The position numbers and the translations under genes are program-made. Below, one piece after another: positions 24,821 to 33,202 of a stretch of 64,000 nt of DNA. Positions within the stretch are counted from its first letter, which is position 1, and every line of letters begins with the position of its first letter. Source of the stretch: JAXGXT01 sp040772665 (GTDB lineage Bacteria; Bacillota; Clostridia; Lachnospirales; Anaerotignaceae); NCBI GenBank assembly GCA_040772665.1, contig JAXGXT010000001.1:248001-312000 (forward strand). The letters are read 5' to 3'. Below the pieces are notes generated by a model. That model made no database searches and was not told the origin of the DNA. It saw only the letters and a program-made list of their open reading frames with translations.

Positions 24821-26083
24821 TTACTCCTCCTTTGTCTGTGGAGAAGAAACAGGTTTTCCGTCAACGGCAACAACATTAACCAAATCTCCGCTGTTTAGAT
24901 ACGACTGTCCTCTAACAACAACCCTATCACCTTTTTCAATGCCCTTAAGAATTTGAACAACCTTTCCGTCGTCAACTCCTAAAACAACTTCTCTTTTTTC
25001 CGCACTTCCGTTGTTATCAACAAACACGTATGTTTCATTATTCTTTGTTATAACAGCGTCACGAATAACCGTAACTGAATTATAGCCTTTTTCCCTTTCA
25101 AAGCTTGCCTCTGCAAACATGCCGCTTTTTATATTTCCGGAAGAGTTTTCAATTTCAATTTCCACATCATATGTTCCGCTCATGTTTGCGGCAGGGTTTA
25201 TTGTTTTAATTTTTCCCTTTAGCTCGTTATCAGAAACAGCTGATATTTTAACATTAACAAAGCCGCCCTTTGAAAGGGAGTTAATAATTTGTTCCGAAAC
25301 GCTTACATTAACAGTAACAACAGATAAATCACTTATTGTAAAAGGCACTGCGGCACTTGAAAGAAGAACTCCCTCTTCTACATTTTTTCCCGTTACGGTG
25401 CCGCTTATGGGGCTTTTTACATATGCATCCCTAAGGCTTTTTCTAACGCTTTCAATTTGAGCCGCGGCTGAATTTGCCTGTGCAACAGATGCCTCAAGGC
25501 CTGCTTGTGCCTTTTTAGTGTTTTCTTCAATTATGTCTTTAGATGTAAGCTCATAGGATTGTTTAGCCTGATTGTATCCGTCTTCTGCCCTTTTCAAATC
25601 ATCTTCTGAAACAAAACCTTGGTCATACATTATTTTTGCATTGTCGTAGGCTCTTTTTGCATTATCGTATGTAATCTTTGCATTTTCTATCTGCATCTGC
25701 ATTTGTGGCCCCTCAACAGATTCAAGGCTAAGCTGTGAAACCTTAACCCCTGCCTGTGCGGCGGCATATCCTGCCTCTAAACCTTTAAGGCTTGTTGTAA
25801 GGGCTTCTGTGTCCATTTCAAAAAGAACATCACCTTCTTTTACTTCATCCCCCACTTCAAAGTTCACCTTTTTAACAATTCCCTGCACAAGGCTGAAAAC
25901 AGTTGCCTGTTTTAAAGGAACAACCTTGCCCCCGTATACATAATTTGTTTCCACAACTCCCATGTCTGCTGTTGTCACTTCAACAGAAACACCTCTTTGT
26001 TCAGTTTCCGTTACATCTTTTGTGCAGCCGCTTAGCACAAGTGATAGTGCCAAAACGCCGGCAAAAGCCTTTTTAAATTCCAT
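24821..26083 (-). CDS. RND efflux periplasmic-adaptor-type lipoprotein (HlyD family)
   Basis: The protein has 420 residues from the ATG at 26083, which overlaps the MarR stop (TAATG) and follows GGAGGAAAG. The lipoprotein signal ends LALSLVLSGC, so it is tethered to the outer face of the membrane. It shows the adaptor order: lipoyl half-motif (GIVKKVNFEVGDEVKEGDVL), a long coiled-coil hairpin at about 105-215 rich in Ala, Gln and Lys, second lipoyl half (YVKSPISGTVTGKNVEEGVL), then beta-barrel and membrane-proximal domains. It presents substrate to, or stabilises, the RND pump encoded next. Confidence 0.92.
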   Translation of the reverse strand: MEFKKAFAGVLALSLVLSGCTKDVTETEQRGVSVEVTTADMGVVETNYVYGGKVVPLKQATVFSLVQGIVKKVNFEVGDEVKEGDVLFEMDTEALTTSLKGLEAGYAAAQAGVKVSQLSLESVEGPQMQMQIENAKITYDNAKRAYDNAKIMYDQGFVSEDDLKRAEDGYNQAKQSYELTSKDIIEENTKKAQAGLEASVAQANSAAAQIESVRKSLRDAYVKSPISGTVTGKNVEEGVLLSSAAVPFTISDLSVVTVNVSVSEQIINSLSKGGFVNVKISAVSDNELKGKIKTINPAANMSGTYDVEIEIENSSGNIKSGMFAEASFEREKGYNSVTVIRDAVITKNNETYVFVDNNGSAEKREVVLGVDDGKVVQILKGIEKGDRVVVRGQSYLNSGDLVNVVAVDGKPVSSPQTKEE

Positions 26084-26550
26084 TATCTTTCCTCCCACTT
26101 GCTGTTTAGAATTTTATAAAAACAATCTATGCCCGTTTCAAAAAGCTCTTTTTCCTGGGTATTTAAATTGTCATAAAACATATTTATTCCTTCTGTCATA
26201 CCGTCAATCACCTTTTTTAAAGAGGTTTTACCTTTTTCAGTAATAGTAAGATAAACCACTCTTCCGTCTGTATCATCTCTTTCTTTGTTTATGTAGCCTT
26301 CCTTAAAAAGCTTTCCCACCGTTATGGAAAGACTGCTTTTTGATGTGCATAAAATATTTTCAAGCTGGGATATTGTTGCCTTTTCAAGGGTGTTTATTGT
26401 TGCAATAATTTCCGCCTGTGTTTTTGTCAATACGTCCGGCTTTTTTCCGTTTTTATTGAAATATCTGTCTATGCTTACAGCACTCCATCTTATTATCATT
26501 CCCTGAAGCTCAATAACTCTGCCGGCAATAGCCTTGCCCTCTTCACTCAA
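26083..26550 (-). CDS. MarR-family transcriptional regulator
   Basis: The protein has 155 residues from a TTG start at 26550, set by GGAGGTGAG. The winged helix-turn-helix is at about 45-110: AEIIATINTLEKATISQLEN, then TSKSSLSITVGKLFKEGYIN as the recognition helix, and the wing RDDTDGRVVYLTITEKG with the conserved Asp-x-Arg. Long N- and C-terminal helices give the dimer. It is the first gene of the marR-adaptor-pump operon and probably its own repressor: a perfect 17-base palindrome lies between the promoter and its start codon. The inducing ligand is unknown. Confidence 0.92.
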   Translation of the reverse strand: MSEEGKAIAGRVIELQGMIIRWSAVSIDRYFNKNGKKPDVLTKTQAEIIATINTLEKATISQLENILCTSKSSLSITVGKLFKEGYINKERDDTDGRVVYLTITEKGKTSLKKVIDGMTEGINMFYDNLNTQEKELFETGIDCFYKILNSKWEER

Positions 26551-26567
26551 CAGCTCACCTCCAAATT

Positions 26568-26584
26568 AGTTTTATAATAAAACT
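26568..26584. promoter_or_regulatory. Palindromic operator upstream of marR
   Basis: AGTTTTATAATAAAACT is a perfect 8-1-8 inverted repeat placed between the promoter -10 and the marR ribosome binding site, where bound repressor would block transcription. Confidence 0.65.
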
Positions 26585-26592
26585 TCTTATTG

Positions 26593-26621
26593 ATTTTATA
26601 CCCATACTTTGTTTATGTCAA
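26593..26621 (-). promoter_or_regulatory. Promoter of the marR-efflux operon
   Basis: TTGACA, 17 bases, TAAAAT on the minus strand, 43 bases before the marR start. Upstream of it, from 26640 to 26850, the gap holds only scraps resembling the module repeats (for example GACGGCAAAGCCG). Confidence 0.7.
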
Positions 26622-26854
26622 TACACTATTACTTACGCTGGGAAATGAATAAAGTTTAAAGAAAATATATTGGACTTTGCCTAAACCCTCTCAATTCTTG
26701 AAAACGGCAAGGTAAAATCGATGCATATAAATCCCTCCGATGGGTATTAAAAGGAAGTTCGACGGCAAAGCCGCTTTCTCGTAAGAAAAAATGCTGAATG
26801 AAAAATCTTTGCATGTGCTTGAGGGTAAAACCTTAAATCTTACCCCTTAACAGC

Positions 26855-26888
26855 ATAAAGCCGAGAGGAAACTCCTCTCGGCTTTATA
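26855..26888 (-). terminator. Stem-loop terminator after truA
   Basis: A 13-bp stem (AAAGCCGAGAGGA/TCCTCTCGGCTTT) with a 3-base loop begins five bases past the truA stop. The T-run is poor, so efficiency is uncertain. Confidence 0.6.
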
Positions 26889-26889
26889 T

Positions 26890-27627
26890 TTAATATTCAA
26901 CATCTACAAGGGTAAGACCTTGAGCGGGAAGAGTGACCCCTGCCGCTTCCCTGTCCTTTGATTTAAGCATTTCTTTTATATCTTCAACGGAAAAATGCCC
27001 CTCTCCCGCCTGAATTATTGTGCCTGCCATAATTCTGACCATGTTATATAAAAAACCGCTACCCGTAAAAACAAGTCTTATTTCATTGCCTGACTTTTTC
27101 ACATCAATAGAATAAATTGTTCTGACAGTAGATTTTTTATATCTTTTGTTGGAACAAAAGGCTTTAAAATCATGCTCACCAATAAAAACCTCTGCCGCAT
27201 CTTCCATCGCCTTAAGGTTTAGGTTTTTTTCAAATTGAAACATATATCTTCCCTCAAAAACATTTGAAATAGAACTGTTCCAAATTCTGTATTCATATGT
27301 TTTTTTCTTGGCATTAAGTCTGGCATGAAACCTGTTATTAACCCTTTCAAGAGAAAAAACCGCAATTTCTCTGCCAAGCTTTTTGTTAAGTGATTTAAGA
27401 ACCTTTTCGCACTCAATTTCCTTTTCTGTGTTAAAGGTTGCTGTCTGACTTTTGGCATGAGCGCCTGCGTCTGTTCTTCCCGAGCCGTGAAGAACAATTT
27501 CCTCATCAAGTATATGGCTTAAAACCCTTTCAATCTTTCCTTGAATGGTGTTTTTTGTGTTGCCCTGTTTTTGCCAACCGTTAAACTCTGTTCCGTCATA
27601 GGCAAGAACCATTTTGTAATTATACAT
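26890..27627 (-). CDS. truA: tRNA pseudouridine(38-40) synthase TruA
   Basis: Converts uridines 38-40 in tRNA anticodon stems to pseudouridine. The protein has 245 residues, the normal length. It starts YNYKMVLAYDGTEFNGWQKQ. The catalytic Asp lies in GRTDAGAHAKSQTATF at about 50-65. Later family blocks are FHARLNAKKKTYEYRIW and GSGFLYNMVRIMAGTII. It sits ten bases downstream of fbp on the same strand with a ribosome binding site (GGAG) in between, so the pair is likely co-transcribed without obvious functional connection. Confidence 0.95.
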   Translation of the reverse strand: MYNYKMVLAYDGTEFNGWQKQGNTKNTIQGKIERVLSHILDEEIVLHGSGRTDAGAHAKSQTATFNTEKEIECEKVLKSLNKKLGREIAVFSLERVNNRFHARLNAKKKTYEYRIWNSSISNVFEGRYMFQFEKNLNLKAMEDAAEVFIGEHDFKAFCSNKRYKKSTVRTIYSIDVKKSGNEIRLVFTGSGFLYNMVRIMAGTIIQAGEGHFSVEDIKEMLKSKDREAAGVTLPAQGLTLVDVEY

Positions 27628-27637
27628 AAAAACTCCT

Positions 27638-29626
27638 TTATTTAATTGCTGTTTCTTTTATTATCCCCCTGCTGTATGCCTCAAGAAGTCTTTCCAAATC
27701 CACTATATTGTTTTTTATCTTTGTTCCTATGTCTGTGTTCATAACACGTATTCTTTCTTTGGAATATTGAAGGTCAACTATTAAAGAATGAATATCGTCA
27801 CCCTCGGCAATGGCTTTTTCCGCATTTTCAAAAGGCTCGTGGCTAACAAGCACAAGACCGTGGGAGTTATAAATAAGAGTATACCCAGCTATACCGGTTA
27901 CTTTTTGATATGCCTTTGCAAAGCCTCCGTCAATAACAAACAGCTTTCCTCCTGCTTTGATTGGGCTTTCCCCTTTTGAAACCTTAACGGGAACATGGCC
28001 GTTTATAATATGACGTTTCCCTTCCGTAAGACCAAAGCTTTCTAAAATCATGTCACATATTTCTTCCTTGTTTCTAAGGGTGTAATATGGATTGCTGATT
28101 TCTTTATGGGTGTCTTTATCATCAACGAAATATCTTTCAAATGTAGTCATTTTTTTCTTCCCAAAAACAGGAGAGTCTTCACCGCACCACATATACCAAA
28201 TTAAATCCATACACTCACGCTTGCTTTCAGAATGGGCTTTATTAAAATATCCCTCTCTTATAACAAGGTCAACCTCATCAAAATAGCTTTGCCCTGAAAG
28301 TTTTAATCCTCTTAATGTAACGGTTTTAAGTGTTCCGTCATCATTCATAGGTATACAACCATGGAACATAAGGTTGGAATTAAATTTTTTATAAAGTGTG
28401 CCTTTTGCATAAAGCATTCTCACATGATCTTGAAGCTTTTCACTGTTTATAAACGAGGACTTGATTTTGTCCATAACAATTTGCTCTTCTTCTGTTAATT
28501 CATAAGGATTTTTAGGGTCAACAGTCGGAAAGTTTTTATCGTTAAGAGCATATTCTTTCCCCTCTATAATAACAGTTCCCTTTTTTAAATCCATGTTTCC
28601 AAGCAAAAGCCTGTCATCCATTTTAAAATTAGGGTTTCTTAATATTATTTTGGCCTCTTCTTTAAACTGCATTACAGCTATAGCCTTGTGCATTTTTGCA
28701 ATAAGAAGAGCATCCTTATCGTTTATTATATCTTCAGATGAAAACTTTGGCATAAATTTTTCACAAGAATCATCTGCATAAGCTTCCATGGCAAATGTTG
28801 CAAGAGGAATAAGGTTTATGCCATAATCATCCTCCACAGTTTCTAAGTTTGCATACCTTGCCTGAATTCTTATAACGTTGCATATAAGCGCCTGACACCC
28901 TGCCGCCGCACCCATCCATGAAATATCATGGTTTCCCCATTGTACGTCAACGGAATGGTAGTCCTTAATTATATCAAGCACCTTCGCCGCCTTTGGCCCT
29001 CTGTCATAAATATCTCCAATAATATGAAGCTGGTCAATGGCAAGACGGTGAATAAGGTTTGAAAGTGCAATTATAAACCTGTCCGCCTGATAAAGCCTTA
29101 TTATTGTTTCTATAATCTCGTTAAAATACATTCTTTTGTTAGAGTCTGTTCTGTCTTCATGTATAAGCTCTTCAATTATATAGGCATAATCCTTTGGAAG
29201 TGCCTTTCTCACCTTAGAACGTGTATATTTTGAGCCTAAAACCTTGCATATTGTAACAAGCCTGTAAAGTGTGATTTTATACCAGTCGGCAAGGTCTTTT
29301 TCATTTTTTGCAATCTGCTCAAGCTTTTGCTCAGGATAATAAATAAGTGTTGCAAGAGCCTTTTTTTCATTGTCAAGCATTTCTGTGCCGAAAATAGTGT
29401 CTATGTAATTTTTTATAACTCCAGATGCATTTTTAAGCACATGGTTAAAAGATTCGTATTCACCATGAATATCACTTAAAAAATGCTCAGTTCCCTTTGG
29501 AAGATTAAGTATTGCCTGCAAGTTTATGATCTCTGCACCTGCACTGTTAGTGTCCGGATACTTTTCCCCAAGAAGTCTTAAATATTTAATCTCCTCAACA
29601 GTAAAATCGTCTGTTTTTCTTGCCAT
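27638..29626 (-). CDS. fbp: Fructose-1,6-bisphosphatase class III
   Basis: A gluconeogenic enzyme that dephosphorylates fructose 1,6-bisphosphate, of the Firmicute-specific class III. It has 662 residues, within the family range. The metallophosphatase core is split: HFLSDIHGEYESF near residue 48-60, GDIYDRGPKA near 198-207, WGNHDISWMGA, then INGHVPVKVSKGESP and FVIDGGFAKAYQ toward the C terminus. Asp and His in these motifs are the expected metal ligands. GGAGGTAAAGTAA precedes the ATG. Only this gluconeogenesis gene is present in the window. Confidence 0.96.
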   Translation of the reverse strand: MARKTDDFTVEEIKYLRLLGEKYPDTNSAGAEIINLQAILNLPKGTEHFLSDIHGEYESFNHVLKNASGVIKNYIDTIFGTEMLDNEKKALATLIYYPEQKLEQIAKNEKDLADWYKITLYRLVTICKVLGSKYTRSKVRKALPKDYAYIIEELIHEDRTDSNKRMYFNEIIETIIRLYQADRFIIALSNLIHRLAIDQLHIIGDIYDRGPKAAKVLDIIKDYHSVDVQWGNHDISWMGAAAGCQALICNVIRIQARYANLETVEDDYGINLIPLATFAMEAYADDSCEKFMPKFSSEDIINDKDALLIAKMHKAIAVMQFKEEAKIILRNPNFKMDDRLLLGNMDLKKGTVIIEGKEYALNDKNFPTVDPKNPYELTEEEQIVMDKIKSSFINSEKLQDHVRMLYAKGTLYKKFNSNLMFHGCIPMNDDGTLKTVTLRGLKLSGQSYFDEVDLVIREGYFNKAHSESKRECMDLIWYMWCGEDSPVFGKKKMTTFERYFVDDKDTHKEISNPYYTLRNKEEICDMILESFGLTEGKRHIINGHVPVKVSKGESPIKAGGKLFVIDGGFAKAYQKVTGIAGYTLIYNSHGLVLVSHEPFENAEKAIAEGDDIHSLIVDLQYSKERIRVMNTDIGTKIKNNIVDLERLLEAYSRGIIKETAIK

Positions 29627-29664
29627 TTACTTTACCTCCCCAATGTTTAATTAAACAATCTTTT

Positions 29665-30462
29665 TTAAACTTGAAAACCCCTTCCATCTTTTTTAAGGCA
29701 TTGCCTGTTAATATAAAAAACCGTAATTGTGCAAACAAACATACACCCTATAAATGTTGTTATTGTTCCCGATATAATGCTGCTTACAAGGGTTTCTTCT
29801 CCAAAACTGAAAGCCCAGCCTATTATATAGGAAACACTGTAATTAAGGGAATATATAAGTATTGACATTACCGCCGTTTTCAAAAAATATCCCTTTACAA
29901 GGCTGTTGCTGTAAAGCATACTTTCTATAATCCCCTTATCATCAAGCATAATAGCATATACATAAAAAAAGAATATAATTTGAAAATAAAGCCCCGGAAC
30001 AATAAAAAACAAAGTTCCGCTAAACACCAATGTTTCATGTATTGCTGCTGCAATAATCAATATCCATCCCTTTTGAAATGCCTCCATTATGGCCTGTGAA
30101 ACATTGGGCGTTTTTCCGTAAATGAAATCCTTTGAAATTCTTGCCGCAGCCATTGTCACAAGAGGAAAAAACATTCCCTGAATTATAACAACCACAAATA
30201 AATAAAGTCCTAATGTTGTGTATTGCCCGGATTGTATAAAACTGTTTAAAGCTTCTGTGCTTTGGGTTATTTCTTCTAAGTTTATGTTTAAATTTATTCC
30301 CGCAACCATTTTATAGGCAAAAGCCAAAAGAATATTTACAGGAATCCCTATTAAAAAAGCAACGGCTAAAATCTCCATCTGCTTTTTTCTAAATATATTC
30401 CTGCCTATTGCAAGGCATTCTATTATTCCAAGTTCTTTATTGTTAATTTCGTTTATAATCAT
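29665..30462 (-). CDS. Multi-span membrane protein of unknown function
   Basis: The protein has 265 residues from the ATG at 30462, chosen because GGGAG precedes it; a longer reading adds an unlikely leader. An N-terminal amphipathic stretch (GIIECLAIGRNIFRKKQMEI) precedes about six hydrophobic segments. The pattern of paired long helices with Gly/Pro turns (FFIVPGLYFQIIFFFYVYAI) recalls DUF975-like or glycerophosphodiester-phosphodiesterase membrane domains, but I see no diagnostic motif. It is upstream of fbp and could belong to the same transcript, at a distance of 38 bases. Confidence 0.65.
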   Translation of the reverse strand: MIINEINNKELGIIECLAIGRNIFRKKQMEILAVAFLIGIPVNILLAFAYKMVAGINLNINLEEITQSTEALNSFIQSGQYTTLGLYLFVVVIIQGMFFPLVTMAAARISKDFIYGKTPNVSQAIMEAFQKGWILIIAAAIHETLVFSGTLFFIVPGLYFQIIFFFYVYAIMLDDKGIIESMLYSNSLVKGYFLKTAVMSILIYSLNYSVSYIIGWAFSFGEETLVSSIISGTITTFIGCMFVCTITVFYINRQCLKKDGRGFQV

Positions 30463-30599
30463 GTTTTTCTCCCAACAAAATTTAAATAACACTGTAACTA
30501 AAATATTCAAAACACAAACAAAATTAAGATTATAGTAATTTTTGTCAGCATTTTCTTCAAACAACAGCACCCATTTTCACTGTTCCCGCATACTCTGTG

Positions 30600-30691
30600 T
30601 TAAAACCCTATGTTTATACGGTTTTAATAAAACCTTTCGCTTTATATTTTCAAAAAACAAACAGATTTAGGCAAAGCCCAAGATTTTTATT
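30600..30691. repeat. Degenerate half of module A
   Basis: TTAAAACCCTATGTTTATAC, then TTTTCAAAAAACAA and TTTAGGCAAAGCCCAAG align in order with the second half of the element at 2450-2624, with many substitutions. Confidence 0.55.
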
Positions 30692-30812
30692 TACATTATA
30701 GTATACCCTTTTTTCCCAAAAAATGAAAGTACCATTATTTCAAAGTTCCGTCATAAGATAATAACAAACCATATAACCACAATATTATCTTTTTTATAAA
30801 GGAGGTTTAAAA

Positions 30813-32105
30813 ATGACACTTCATGTTGTTACCCTTGGAGAAACCCTTTCTTCTATTTCTTCTATATACGGACTTACTGCGGAATATCTTCAAAAAATAA
30901 ATTCCTTGCCAAACCCTAATAATCTTGTTGTAGGGCAATCTATTGTTATACTTTTTCCCCAGACAACACACACTGTAGCAGAAAACGAAACTCTTTACTC
31001 CATCGGCAAAAGATATGCCGTGACTGTAATTCAGCTTTTAAGAAATAACCCACACCTTACCCAAACACCTCTTCAAACAGGCGAAGAAATAATTATTGCC
31101 TTTGAAAGAGAACCTTTGGGCACCATTGAAACAAACGGTTATGTATATCCAAATGTTGACATGGTTTATTTAGGCTCTCTTCTTCCCTATCTTACATACA
31201 TCTCTGTTTTTACATCAGGCATTAACAGCGACGGAACAATTATTAAAGTTAATGACTCCGAAATAATAGCCGCTGCAAAAACATATGGCGTTGCTCCTCT
31301 TATGCATATTTCCACGCTGGATGAAGAAGGCTCTTTTAACAGCGAGCTTGGTGCAAAGGTGTTAAGCGATACGGCTTTGCAAGGAATCCTTATTAGAAAT
31401 ATCTTACAGACACTTTCCGAAAAAGGATACTACGGTCTTGATATAGATTTTGAATTTATTCCAGGCCAATATAAAGACGCATATGTAAACTTCATATCAA
31501 CCCTTACAGATGTCCTTAACGAAAGCGGATATATTGTAATTGCCGCCCTTGCTCCAAAGATACGGGCAGACCAGCCGGGGCTTTTGTATGAAGCTCACGA
31601 CTACGGCGGAATAGGCAATGCGGCAAACTTTGCTTTTTTAATGACATACGAATGGGGATATACATACGGCCCTCCCATGGCTGTTGCCCCTATAAACAGT
31701 GTAAAGGCTGTTCTTAATTACGCAATAACGGAAATTCCTCCTGAAAAGATTTTTATAGGAGTTCCTTTGTACGGTTATCTTTGGAATTTACCCTATGAGC
31801 AAGGTATATCAAAAGCAACATCACTAAGCAATTTTGCCGCAACGGAAATTGCAGCACAAAAAAATGCCGAAATATTATATGACGAAAAAGCTGAATCTCC
31901 TTATTTCTTTTTCACAGACAACTACGGAAGGGAAAGTGTTATATGGTTTGAAGACGCAAGAAGCATAGACGCAAAATTAAGGCTTGTTAAAGACTACGGA
32001 CTTCACGGTGCAGGGTATTGGAATATTGACAGACCCTTTCCCCAAAGCTGGATGGTATTAAATGCACTTTATAATATATTGCAAGTGGATGTTGTATTCT
32101 TATAA
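30813..32105 (+). CDS. LysM + GH18 peptidoglycan hydrolase (YaaH/SleL-type)
   Basis: The protein has 430 residues with AAAGGAGG upstream. Two LysM wall-binding repeats are at about 1-46 (HVVTLGETLSSISSIYGLTA) and 51-97 (THTVAENETLYSIGKRYAVT). The rest is a GH18 domain. The catalytic motif GLDIDFEFI fits the DxxDxDxE pattern with the expected catalytic Glu, and MTYEWGYTYGPPMAVAPI and GYWNIDRPFPQSW follow. No signal peptide is present, as in B. subtilis YaaH, which is made inside the mother cell and attached to spores. In that family it cleaves cortex glycan during germination; the same role is inferred here. Confidence 0.88.
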   Translation: MTLHVVTLGETLSSISSIYGLTAEYLQKINSLPNPNNLVVGQSIVILFPQTTHTVAENETLYSIGKRYAVTVIQLLRNNPHLTQTPLQTGEEIIIAFEREPLGTIETNGYVYPNVDMVYLGSLLPYLTYISVFTSGINSDGTIIKVNDSEIIAAAKTYGVAPLMHISTLDEEGSFNSELGAKVLSDTALQGILIRNILQTLSEKGYYGLDIDFEFIPGQYKDAYVNFISTLTDVLNESGYIVIAALAPKIRADQPGLLYEAHDYGGIGNAANFAFLMTYEWGYTYGPPMAVAPINSVKAVLNYAITEIPPEKIFIGVPLYGYLWNLPYEQGISKATSLSNFAATEIAAQKNAEILYDEKAESPYFFFTDNYGRESVIWFEDARSIDAKLRLVKDYGLHGAGYWNIDRPFPQSWMVLNALYNILQVDVVFL

Positions 32106-32288
32106 TAAAAATGATAAATTATATTACAGATAGTTTAAATTATTCTTTATTTAGGTTTTTTTCATATATCTGCCCTTGTTTTTCATGTAAAAACTTATAT
32201 AGACATAGAAAAAACAACCTTAAATTTCAATAATCTTACGTATATTTCATATTAAAACACGGGTTTTTTAGCGAAAGGAATTGATTTT

Positions 32289-33029
32289 ATGAATATGCAA
32301 GGAAAAACCGTTCTCGTAACAGGCTCATCAAGGGGTATAGGTAAAACCATAGCTTTTGCCTTTGCTAACAAAGGCTGCAACATTATACTAAATGCCTCTC
32401 AAAGCTCGGAGGAGCTTTTAAAATCACAAGATGAGCTTAAAGAATTGGGCTTTTATTCATATTCCTACCTTGCCGATGTTTCCGATTATGAAAGCTGTAA
32501 AGAAATGTTTAATGCCATAAACAATATTTACGGGAATGTTGACATTTTAATTAATAACGCAGGAATATCACATCTTGGCCTTTTTACAGAAATGCAGCCT
32601 GACGACTGGAACAAGCTTATTGATATTAATATTAAATCCGTATTTAACTGCACCCACCTTGCTCTTCCCAAAATGATAAGCAAAAAAAGCGGCACAATAA
32701 TAAACATATCCTCAATTTGGGGCGACAGAGGGGCATCTTGCGAGGCTGTGTATTCAGCAACAAAAGGTGCCGTTAATTCCTTTACAAAAGCAATGGCAAA
32801 AGAAACAGGCCCAAGCGGAATACGCTTTAATGCCATATCTGCAGGGGTTATAGACACAAAAATGAATGCATGGCTTAATGATGAGGAAAGAGAACTTTTA
32901 AGTGATGAAATTTCTCTTATGCGCTTTGGTAAGCCTGAAGAAATCGCAGACCTTGCATTATTTTTGGCAAGTGAAAAGGCGGCCTTTATAAACGGACAGA
33001 TAATAACCATTGACGGCTGCATGGTGTAA
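32289..33029 (+). CDS. Short-chain dehydrogenase/reductase (FabG-like)
   Basis: The protein has 246 residues. The NAD(P) site TGSSRGIGKTIA is at 10-21, NNAGISHLG at about 88-96, and the active site combines a Ser (INISSIWG) with YSATKGA. The length and sequence are closest to 3-oxoacyl-ACP reductases (FabG). It is away from fatty-acid genes, so it may act on another carbonyl. AAAGGA precedes the ATG. A terminator follows, and it is monocistronic. Confidence 0.85.
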   Translation: MNMQGKTVLVTGSSRGIGKTIAFAFANKGCNIILNASQSSEELLKSQDELKELGFYSYSYLADVSDYESCKEMFNAINNIYGNVDILINNAGISHLGLFTEMQPDDWNKLIDINIKSVFNCTHLALPKMISKKSGTIINISSIWGDRGASCEAVYSATKGAVNSFTKAMAKETGPSGIRFNAISAGVIDTKMNAWLNDEERELLSDEISLMRFGKPEEIADLALFLASEKAAFINGQIITIDGCMV

Positions 33030-33082
33030 CCTTTTTTATTATTTTAAATCAGCCGCACCTGTTGGGGCGAAAAACAAAGCCT

Positions 33083-33121
33083 AAGCATGTCAATCTTTTT
33101 TTAAGATAGGCATGCTTTTTT
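33083..33121 (+). terminator. Terminator of the SDR gene
   Basis: AAGCATG pairs with CATGCTT and an inner ATCTT with AAGAT, followed by a T-run. Confidence 0.8.
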
Positions 33122-33202
33122 AAAACATTCTTTTTATATCCTACAATTTGTAGTATTATAAAATAATGTTATTATTATTGTTCAATGACAGGAGGAGTTT
33201 TA

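Noticed and set aside
26640..26850. A further module repeat upstream of the marR operon
   Set aside because: Only short pieces such as GACGGCAAAGCCG resemble the modules; too little to call a copy.
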